Below the pieces are notes generated by a model that ran no database searches, had not been told where the DNA came from, and saw only the letters and a list, made by a program, of their open reading frames with translations. From Planctomycetota bacterium (GTDB lineage: Bacteria; Planctomycetota; Phycisphaerae; Phycisphaerales; UBA1924), in assembly GCA_023432465.1 (NCBI GenBank), contig JAEYUO010000029.1, forward strand, positions 1 to 37,044: a stretch of 37,044 nt of DNA. Direction: 5' to 3'. The translations under genes and the position numbers were made by a program. Shown piece by piece: positions 31,134-37,044 of this stretch (positions within the stretch are counted from its first letter, which is position 1; each line of letters opens with the position of its first letter).

Positions 31134-33083
31134 TCAATCAGACGGTGTGCTCTTCTTCGCCGGCCGCGCGAGCGGGACGATCTTGCTCTGGCGCGCTGCA
31201 GCGCCGGTCCCTGTCAGTTCCCCCTCCTTCGCGGGCTCGACGCCCTCGCCCGCAAGGTCCGGCCGGAAGACGGTCACGCCCGCGCTCTCCTCGGCGGTCG
31301 TCTCCGGGCGGTCCGCGAGCGTCGCGCTCCGACCGGCCTGCATGATCGCCGCGCGCAGCCGGTCCTCTTCGGTCGCGAAGGCTGCATTGAGCCCACCCTG
31401 ACGTGTGAGTCCGTACAACGCGCCCACCACTTCCGAGTACGTCATCTCCAGCCCTGGCGAGGGATCCTCCGGCGTCGGCCGGTGCGCCAGGTATCGGATC
31501 AGTTCGTACGCGGTTTCCGGGGCCTCCCGCTCGGTGGCTTGTCCCGTCCGCATATTGACATACCGCATCCGCACATTCGCGGTCGGGCTCGGCGAGTTGA
31601 AGATCAACCGATCCGACCACAGGCTGACCAGCGTCGGCTTGATGAAGCCGATCCCGCCCTGGTCCCGCGGCGAGAACAGGACGATCCGCGGCTCGCCCTG
31701 CTGCGTCACATAGATCATCGGCTCCCGGGACGGGATGCTCTCGACGATGAACCGCGGCCGGCGCGGATCCGGGCCGACGGGCACGCGGACAATCGACAGA
31801 TCCCGCTGCCGGGCCAGAGACTCGTACGCCGCGACGCGGACCTCAAGCTCCGGGGCATCCACCAACTCACGGAGCGCGACGTTGATGTTGGGATTCGCCG
31901 GCAACCTGCCCAGCAGTCCGATCGCCTCGACGCGGAGCGAGCCGGGGGCCGAGGTGGCGAGTTCGATCAGGTGCGGAACGACGCGCTGATCTCCCAGCTT
32001 GGCGCCCGCCTCCAGCGCGGTCATCCGCGGCCCAAGCTCCGGGTAGTCGTACATCGGCAGCAGGAACGGGATCGCGGTCTTCCCCAGCGCCTGAAGACAC
32101 CAGCTCAGCTCCGATGCCATCGCCGGATTGACCTTGAGCTCCTCGACATACCGCTTGGCAAACTCCTGCGGGAACGACTGGTCCACCCGCGTGTAGCGCA
32201 GCAACTGCAGGAACTCCGCCGGGTCATCCCGAAACGCAAAGGGCACGGTGATCGTGACGCTCTGGTATCGGTTCTCGCCCGAGCCGTCCGCTCCGCGGCC
32301 GCGTGCGATCGGGTCCTCATCCCCCGGCCCGCGCGGGAACCTGGAGTTGATCGAGTTCACGATTGTTCGGGCGCGCGAGTGCGACTCGTTGTCCAGGACC
32401 ATCTGCAGCTTGAGCGGCTCGGTCACCTTGCCGCCCCCGAGGATGCGGCCGCGGGTGCGTGTCAGGCCGATCGACTCGCCGGACATCCCGCCCGCGGGCT
32501 CGGAGAAGGGGTTGATGAAGATCGGACCGTGCGCCTCGGCGAGCTTGCGCTGGCGAACCCCGCCGACGATCGACGGCGGCCCGAGTCGCAGCTCGGTGGT
32601 CCACAGCGTGCCCCCTTCAAGGCTGGTCACGCTCGAACCGGGCAGCGTCGAGATGTAGACATCAAAGCTCGTGCCCTTGGGCGTTCCCGGGGGAATCACC
32701 GCCTGCACGGTCACGATCGCCACATCGGTCGAGCGCAGGAACTGCAGCGGCGTGACCCCCTGAAGGTCGCCATACGCCGGGCCGCCCTTGCCGATGCCGT
32801 TGCGAGCGACTTCGCGCTCCATGTTGCCGAGCACCGCCTGCGGATACTCGCCCCCGCCGGTGCCGTTGAGCCCGACCACAATCCCAAGCCCCGACACCAG
32901 CGTTGGCTCCGTGCCGCGGACGGCCGCCTCGGCCCCGATCGTCCCGCGCAGGATCGGCGGCACATCCTCAAACCGCGTCGCGGAGGAAGCGACCTCCCGC
33001 CGGGGCTGGCTGCACGCGGCAACGGCGAGGACGACAACAAGCAGGACGGAGCGTCGAACGGCGTTCGTCGCGGGATGGATCAT
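31134..33083 (-). CDS. FlgI-like (flagellar P-ring family) lipoprotein with HEAT-like repeats
   Basis: The ATG at 33083 starts a lipoprotein signal (VLLVVVLAVAAC, lipobox LAVAAC), so the 649-residue protein is a lipid-anchored envelope protein. Residues 45-330 resemble the FlgI P-ring domain: LVSGLGIVVGLNGTGGGEYP, then VAIVTVQAVIPPGTPKGTSF and SLEGGTLWTTELR. The C-terminal half adds HEAT-like helical repeats (ALEAGAKLGDQRVVPHLIEL, LRVEAIGLLGRLPAN, LEVRVAAYESLARQ), absent from normal FlgI (about 370 residues), and a charged tail. No other flagellar gene is near, so it may act in a non-flagellar ring or as a divergent P-ring. The frame is open further upstream to 33338, but without homology. 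Confidence 0.75.
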   Translation of the reverse strand: MIHPATNAVRRSVLLVVVLAVAACSQPRREVASSATRFEDVPPILRGTIGAEAAVRGTEPTLVSGLGIVVGLNGTGGGEYPQAVLGNMEREVARNGIGKGGPAYGDLQGVTPLQFLRSTDVAIVTVQAVIPPGTPKGTSFDVYISTLPGSSVTSLEGGTLWTTELRLGPPSIVGGVRQRKLAEAHGPIFINPFSEPAGGMSGESIGLTRTRGRILGGGKVTEPLKLQMVLDNESHSRARTIVNSINSRFPRGPGDEDPIARGRGADGSGENRYQSVTITVPFAFRDDPAEFLQLLRYTRVDQSFPQEFAKRYVEELKVNPAMASELSWCLQALGKTAIPFLLPMYDYPELGPRMTALEAGAKLGDQRVVPHLIELATSAPGSLRVEAIGLLGRLPANPNINVALRELVDAPELEVRVAAYESLARQRDLSIVRVPVGPDPRRPRFIVESIPSREPMIYVTQQGEPRIVLFSPRDQGGIGFIKPTLVSLWSDRLIFNSPSPTANVRMRYVNMRTGQATEREAPETAYELIRYLAHRPTPEDPSPGLEMTYSEVVGALYGLTRQGGLNAAFATEEDRLRAAIMQAGRSATLADRPETTAEESAGVTVFRPDLAGEGVEPAKEGELTGTGAAARQSKIVPLARPAKKSTPSD

Positions 33084-33210
33084 CGGTTGCGCTCCGGCGG
33101 GTGAATCGAACCGCTCAACGATGCGAGTGATCTTTGCAGCCGGATGCCGGGAGAGAGGAAGTTGCTCAAGGAGAAGTGCGAAGTTGGCGGAATCGCGGCG
33201 ACGGCATGAT

Positions 33211-33239
33211 ACCATACAGATCATAAACAGTTTGGGCAA
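33211..33239 (-). promoter_or_regulatory. Candidate promoter of the FlgI-like gene
   Basis: On the minus strand TTGCCC (33239-33234) and TATGGT (33216-33211) are 17 nt apart, in an AT-rich spot. The leader would be about 120 nt. Confidence 0.35.
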
Positions 33240-33285
33240 GTGCGTGCCGATCCGCCCGATCAGGTGTGGATGACCTGTCGGAAGA

Positions 33286-33297
33286 GTGGTCAACCAC
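33286..33297. promoter_or_regulatory. Palindrome GTGGTcaACCAC
   Basis: A perfect 5-bp inverted repeat with a 2-nt spacer in the 541-nt region between the FlgI-like gene and dcd. That region has no gene and is AT-richer than its surroundings. Confidence 0.4.
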
Positions 33298-33442
33298 AAG
33301 ATCATGGGGGTCGGATGCAAAAACACCATGAAATCCACAAGAGGTGGGGTTGGTCGGGAATCGAGATCGAAAGTTTTTTACGCGGTGCAAACCACTGTCA
33401 GGCTTGCACTTACGCACAAGCGACAGCCTTTGCAGATCGCAT

Positions 33443-33458
33443 CCACACGGTTTTGTGG
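33443..33458. promoter_or_regulatory. 16-bp palindrome upstream of dcd (NrdR-box-like)
   Basis: CCACA and TGTGG flank a 6-nt centre, and the palindrome extends outward to GCATCC/GGATGC (33439-33466). It lies just upstream of the candidate dcd promoter. Its 16-bp size and ACA..TGT ends recall NrdR boxes that control ribonucleotide reductase genes, but the centre is not the usual AT-rich one. Confidence 0.35.
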
Positions 33459-33468
33459 TCGGATGCGG

Positions 33469-33496
33469 TTGCAGGCACGACCTGTAGCGGTATCCT
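33469..33496 (+). promoter_or_regulatory. Candidate dcd promoter
   Basis: TTGCAG (33469-33474) and TATCCT (33491-33496) are 16 nt apart, 128 nt before the dcd start. No better pair was found. Confidence 0.35.
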
Positions 33497-33624
33497 GATG
33501 CCTCGCGGGGCCAAGACTGCCCTCTCCCACTCGCTTCCGAGCCCCACGAGCCGGGCCGCCTTCCGAAACCTGTTTGTCTTGTGTTCCCCGCTTCCTGGCC
33601 CTTGGTGCTCCGGAGTTGCGTCCT

Positions 33625-34206
33625 ATGCCCGTGCTGTGCGACACCCAGATTCGTGAACTCGTCTCGATCGAGCCGTTCGCCGACGCCAAGAAGCGCCCCG
33701 GACAGATCTCCTTCGGGGTCTCGAGCTATGGCTACGACATCTGCGTCGGCAGCAAGTTCAAGATCTTCACGCCCACGCCCCGCACCGGCGGCATCACGGT
33801 CGTCGATCCGAAGAACTTCTCGCCGGACCTGTTCGTCGAGGTGGATTGCGCCGGCCGCGGCGACGCGACGGGCGATTTTGTGATCATCCCGCCCAACAGC
33901 TTCGCGCTGTGCGAGACGGTGGAGTGGATCGAGGTGCCGCGGGATGTGCTGGTGGTCTGCGTGGGCAAGAGCACGTACGCGCGGTGCGGGCTGATCGTGA
34001 ACGTCACGCCGCTGGAGCCGGAGTGGCGCGGCAAGGTGACGCTGGAGATCAGCAACACGACGCCGCTGCCGGCGAAGGTCTACGCGAATGAGGGGATCGC
34101 GCAGCTGATCTTCCTGAAGGCCGACCGCGTGTGCGCGGTGAGCTACGCGGACAAGGCGGGGAAGTATCAGGATCAGAAGGGCTTGACGCTGCCGAAGGTG
34201 GATTGA
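33625..34206 (+). CDS. dcd: dCTP deaminase
   Basis: Dcd converts dCTP to dUTP for thymidylate synthesis. The 193-residue product has the family's trimer fold signatures: ISFGVSSYGYDI early, then GKSTYARCGLIVNVTPLEP (substrate and subunit-contact segment) and WRGKVTLEISNTTPLP, which includes the catalytic Glu. ATG at 33625 (MPVLCDTQIREL) matches typical Dcd starts; an upstream reading to 33574 is not homologous. It may be a mono- or bifunctional (dCTP deaminase/dUTPase) enzyme; the sequence alone does not settle that. nrdJ, 479 nt downstream, is the natural functional partner in dNTP supply; the cassette between them looks inserted. Confidence 0.93.
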   Translation: MPVLCDTQIRELVSIEPFADAKKRPGQISFGVSSYGYDICVGSKFKIFTPTPRTGGITVVDPKNFSPDLFVEVDCAGRGDATGDFVIIPPNSFALCETVEWIEVPRDVLVVCVGKSTYARCGLIVNVTPLEPEWRGKVTLEISNTTPLPAKVYANEGIAQLIFLKADRVCAVSYADKAGKYQDQKGLTLPKVD

Positions 34207-34223
34207 AGCAGTCTTCTTGGATT

Positions 34224-34254
34224 GGGCACTAGGCAATAGGGACTAGGCACTCGG
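34224..34254. repeat. Dispersed repeat 5' of the four-helix-bundle gene
   Basis: GGGCACTAGGC, AATAGGG and ACTAGGCACTCGG make a tandem variant of the 'ACTAGGCACT' unit. Its complement matches the repeat after the gene (CCGAGTGCCTA...), so the two lie in inverted orientation. Confidence 0.8.
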
Positions 34255-34262
34255 AGACCAAG

Positions 34263-34637
34263 ATGGCAGGCGAGATTCAGTCTTACCGCGACCTCGTTGC
34301 ATGGCAAAAGGCGTACGCACTCGGGATGAAACTGCATCGCTTCGCGAATAGCTTCCCCGATTACGAGCGATTTGGCCTGACTTCCACGCTTCGTCGAACT
34401 GCCTTGCTGCTTGCGAGACAGATCGCAGAGGGATACGGGAGGCAGAATCGTCCGCAGTACATCAGCTCGCTTCGAAACGCTCGGACGACAACGTATGACC
34501 TCGATACCCAAGTCATGTTTGCATTGGGATTGCAATATGCGGGGGAAGCGGAATGCAACGAGATTCTCTCGCAGATTGCAGAGTGCGGAAGAGTGCTCTC
34601 AGGATTGATTCGAAGCCTTGAGAGTCCAGCCGCCTAG
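34263..34637 (+). CDS. Four-helix-bundle protein (23S rRNA intervening-sequence / S23 family)
   Basis: The 124-residue product has the family's opening motif (YRDLVAWQKAYALGMKLHRF), then FGLTSTLRRTALLLARQIAEG, and a C-terminal helix ending in LIRSLESPA. Proteins of this fold pentamerise and are coded by 23S rRNA intervening sequences in some bacteria. They are also related to Avd, the accessory factor of diversity-generating retroelements; most occur as solitary genes of unknown function. GGAG lies 6 nt before the ATG and directly adjoins the 5' repeat. G+C is lower than in dcd and nrdJ. No reverse transcriptase or rRNA gene is near. Confidence 0.88.
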   Translation: MAGEIQSYRDLVAWQKAYALGMKLHRFANSFPDYERFGLTSTLRRTALLLARQIAEGYGRQNRPQYISSLRNARTTTYDLDTQVMFALGLQYAGEAECNEILSQIAECGRVLSGLIRSLESPAA

Positions 34638-34665
34638 TGCCGAGTGCCTATCGCCCAGTGCCTAG
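34633..34665. repeat. Dispersed repeat 3' of the four-helix-bundle gene
   Basis: CCTAGTGCCGAGTGCCTA followed by TCGCCCAGTGCCTAG: inverted counterpart of 34224-34254. It starts within the stop codon of the gene and ends 20 nt before nrdJ. Confidence 0.8.
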
Positions 34666-34684
34666 CCAAGAGAACCGAACGCCC

Positions 34685-37044
34685 ATGAAGATCACACGCA
34701 AGTTCACAACCACTGGCCAGGACCCCTTCGCTTCCGTCAAGTGGGTGAAGCGGTCCAGCAAGATCACGAACCCCGACGGCTCGGTCGTCTTCCAGATGGA
34801 CGATGCCGAGGTGCCGGAGTCGTGGTCGCAGCTCGCCACCGACATCATGGTGAGCAAGTACTTCCGCAAGGCGGGTGTGCCGCAGGCCGATGGCAACACC
34901 GGCCCGGAGAAGTCCGCCCGCCAGGTGATCCACCGCCTCGCCGGGTGCTGGCGGCATTGGGGCGAGAAGCACGGCTACTTCGATACGCCCAACGATGCCA
35001 AGGCGTTCTATGACGAGTTGGTGCACATGATGGTGCACCAGATGGCCGCGCCCAACTCCCCGCAGTGGTTCAACACCGGCCTGAACTTCGCGTACGGCAT
35101 CAGCGGCCCGGCGCAGGGGCACCACGTGCCCGACCCCAAGACCGGCAAGGTCGGCCTGGCGAAGGACGCCTACACGCACCCGCAGCCGCACGCCTGCTTC
35201 ATCCAGAGCGTCGATGACGACCTCGTCAACGAGGGCGGCATCATGGACCTGTGGGTTCGCGAGGCGCGGCTCTTCAAGTATGGCTCGGGCACGGGCACCA
35301 ACTTCTCCAAGCTCCGCGGCGAGGATGAGAAGCTTTCGGGCGGCGGACGCTCCAGCGGGCTGATGTCGTGGCTGAAGATCGGCGACCGTGCTGCGGGCGC
35401 GATCAAGAGCGGCGGGACCACCCGCCGCGCCGCGAAGATGGTCTGCCTCGACATGGACCACCCGGACATCGAGAAGTTCATCAACTGGAAGGTGCGCGAG
35501 GAGATCAAGGTCCAGGCGATGGTCGAGGGCCTGAAGGTCATCGCGGACAAGAAGGCCGCGGCGGCGGATTCGCACACGATCGGCGAGACCGCCAAGCGTC
35601 TGGGCCTGAAGCTCGACTACGACTTCAACGGCGAGGCCTACGCGACGGTCAGCGGGCAGAACAGCAACAACTCGGTGCGGATCAGCGATGAGTTCTTTGA
35701 TGCGCTGGCCTCCGAGGGCGGGGAGTGGCAGACGTTCTCGCGCACGACCGGCAAGCCGGCGAAGGTGTACAACGCCGGCTCGCTGTGGGAGCAGATCGCC
35801 TACGCCGCGTGGCGGTGCGCCGACCCCGGCGTGCAGTTTGATTCGACGATCAACGCGTGGCACACGTGCCCGGGCGCTGGGCGCATCAACGCCAGCAACC
35901 CGTGCAGCGAGTACATGTTCCTTGACAACACGGCGTGCAATCTCGCCTCGCTGAACGTGCTGAAGTTCTACGAGCCCGCGACACGCTCGTTCGATGTCGA
36001 GCGGTACGAGCATGCGATCGACCTGTGGACGGTGGTGCTGGAGATCAGCGTGCTGATGGCCAGCTATCCGAGCAAGGAGGTCGCGGAGCTTTCCTGGAAG
36101 TACCGCACGCTGGGCCTGGGGTACGCCAACTTCGGCGCGCTGGCGATGCAGGCGGGCATCCCCTATGACAGCGAAGAGGCCCGCGCCCTGTGCGCCTGCC
36201 TGACGGCGATCCTGACGGGCCGGTCGTACCGCATGAGCGCGCAGATGGCGGCGCAGCTCGGGGCGTTCCCCGGGTATGAGCCGGAGCGCGAAAACATGCT
36301 GCGGGTCATCCGCAACCACCGTCTGGCGGCCCATGGCGTGCCGCGGGAGAGCGGGAACTACGAGAACCTCCGCATCCCGCCGGTGCCCATCGATCACGAG
36401 GTGATCAACGCCGGCCGCGTGAACATCTCCAACGCCGATGACCTGCTGGATCGCTCCGTCCGTGCGTGGGATGAGGCGCTGAACCTGGGCGAGAAGTACG
36501 GCTTTCGCAACGCGCAGGTGACGGTGATCGCGCCCACGGGCACGATCGGCCTGCTGATGGACTGCGACACAACCGGGATCGAGCCGGACTTCGCCCTGGT
36601 GAAGTTCAAGAAGCTCGCCGGCGGCGGGTACTTCAAGATCGTCAACGAGTCGCTCCGCCCGGCGCTGGCCAACCTCGGCTACGCCGACGCGGAGATCGCG
36701 GACATCGTTCGGTACGTCCTGGGCAGCCTGAAGCTCGACGCCGAGCACGTCAACCGCGACACGCTCAAGATCAAAGGCTTCACCGACGCCGAGCTGGACC
36801 AAATTGAGAAGGGCCTGCCGGCGGCGTTCGAGCTGCCGTTCGCGTTCAGCGTCTGGTCGCTGCAACCCGAGACGCTGGAGCGCCTCGGCGTGACGGCCGA
36901 GATGAAGGCCGACCCGAAGTTCAGCCTGCTCCGGCACCTCGGGTACACGCGCAAGCAGATCGAGGCCGCCAACCTGCACGTCTGCGGCCGCGGGACCGTC
37001 GAGGGGGCCCCGCACCTCAAGGACGAGCACCTGCCCGTGTTCGA
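34685..37044 (+). CDS. nrdJ: Vitamin B12-dependent (class II) ribonucleotide reductase, 3' end outside the window
   Basis: NrdJ reduces ribonucleotides using adenosylcobalamin. The 786 visible residues include NSPQWFNTG, HACFIQSVDDDLVNEGG, LFKYGSGTGTNFS, and the active-site segment NPCSEYMFLDNTACNLASLN with the catalytic Cys and Glu. VTVIAPTGTIGLLMDCDTTG follows further on. The N-terminus (MKITRKFTTTGQDPFASVKW) is typical of the large NrdJ type. The reading frame is open to the last base, so the C-terminal redox cysteines are not seen. A ribosome site is not obvious; the ATG at 34685 begins the homology. No cobalamin riboswitch was recognised in front. The upstream neighbour in function is dcd. 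Confidence 0.95.
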   Translation, partial: MKITRKFTTTGQDPFASVKWVKRSSKITNPDGSVVFQMDDAEVPESWSQLATDIMVSKYFRKAGVPQADGNTGPEKSARQVIHRLAGCWRHWGEKHGYFDTPNDAKAFYDELVHMMVHQMAAPNSPQWFNTGLNFAYGISGPAQGHHVPDPKTGKVGLAKDAYTHPQPHACFIQSVDDDLVNEGGIMDLWVREARLFKYGSGTGTNFSKLRGEDEKLSGGGRSSGLMSWLKIGDRAAGAIKSGGTTRRAAKMVCLDMDHPDIEKFINWKVREEIKVQAMVEGLKVIADKKAAAADSHTIGETAKRLGLKLDYDFNGEAYATVSGQNSNNSVRISDEFFDALASEGGEWQTFSRTTGKPAKVYNAGSLWEQIAYAAWRCADPGVQFDSTINAWHTCPGAGRINASNPCSEYMFLDNTACNLASLNVLKFYEPATRSFDVERYEHAIDLWTVVLEISVLMASYPSKEVAELSWKYRTLGLGYANFGALAMQAGIPYDSEEARALCACLTAILTGRSYRMSAQMAAQLGAFPGYEPERENMLRVIRNHRLAAHGVPRESGNYENLRIPPVPIDHEVINAGRVNISNADDLLDRSVRAWDEALNLGEKYGFRNAQVTVIAPTGTIGLLMDCDTTGIEPDFALVKFKKLAGGGYFKIVNESLRPALANLGYADAEIADIVRYVLGSLKLDAEHVNRDTLKIKGFTDAELDQIEKGLPAAFELPFAFSVWSLQPETLERLGVTAEMKADPKFSLLRHLGYTRKQIEAANLHVCGRGTVEGAPHLKDEHLPVF

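Noticed and set aside
31482..33104. 540-codon open frame on the plus strand
   Set aside because: Antisense shadow of the FlgI-like lipoprotein gene.
33224..33470. Chromosomal origin
   Set aside because: DnaA-like boxes are imperfect, there is no dnaA, dnaN or gidB nearby, and mnmG is 23 kb away. It is kept only as a low-interest finding.
34663..34685. Cobalamin riboswitch before nrdJ
   Set aside because: The space between the four-helix-bundle cassette and nrdJ is about 20 nt, and no B12-box-like sequence was seen before dcd either.
34634..37030. 798-codon open frame on the minus strand
   Set aside because: It is an antisense shadow of nrdJ. The nrdJ frame shows all family motifs; the minus frame is Arg/Leu/Val-rich with no domain and is open only because of high G+C.

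Overview
The window is GC-rich (about two thirds G+C), densely coded bacterial chromosome. It most likely comes from a planctomycete of the Phycisphaerae. The support is indirect: two secreted proteins end in a double 'ADFD..G..V.DIF.FLSAWF..' module with a terminal Gly-Cys, a pattern I associate with that group. There are also pseudopilin-like proteins of the planctomycete type, an Hanks-type kinase with a GspE-N-like front end, and a FlgI-like lipoprotein. No rRNA, tRNA or CRISPR array was seen.

Layout. 1-6 kb: SAM methyltransferase, thioredoxin reductase, a secreted protein of unknown function, a sigma-70 factor with its own terminator, and a UVR-motif protein. 6-12.5 kb: a CPA2 antiporter, then mnmG. 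The mnmG frame carries three in-frame insertions, all built from short repeats. It lies head-to-head with a RAYT/IS200-like HUH protein that has REP-like palindromes on both sides. A zinc-ribbon membrane protein and a mini membrane protein follow, and both end inside copies of a second repeat. 12.4-17.5 kb: a minus-strand run with a sugar-phosphate transferase (exopolysaccharide), a J-domain protein, an FKBP isomerase with a CpcT-like front part, malate dehydrogenase and an unknown protein. 17.6-20.9 kb: flavin reductase-like protein, Ser/Thr kinase, and infC, which appears to start at ATC and has a perfect terminator. 21-23.3 kb: MacB/FtsX-type permease, a small unknown protein and a glycine-rich RRM protein.

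23.3-27.3 kb is an accessory module. A 67-bp terminator-containing repeat occurs at both ends of a two-gene unit (pseudopilin-like protein and secreted tagged protein). Two more repeat families follow, and then a convergent gene for a 12-repeat kelch-type protein with the same C-terminal tag. 27.6-33.1 kb: uvrA (TTG start, one zinc cysteine pair missing), a small membrane protein and a FlgI-like lipoprotein with HEAT-like repeats. 33.1-37 kb: a long palindrome-rich intergenic region, then dcd and the B12-dependent ribonucleotide reductase nrdJ (cut by the window end). A four-helix-bundle (23S intervening-sequence-type) gene bounded by inverted copies of a dispersed repeat lies between dcd and nrdJ.

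The most interesting theme is small palindromic repeats. At least five families are present: in coding frames, at gene ends, around a RAYT-like gene and around a four-helix-bundle gene. This looks like a genome with active or recently active non-autonomous hairpin elements, some of them tolerated inside an essential-type protein (MnmG).
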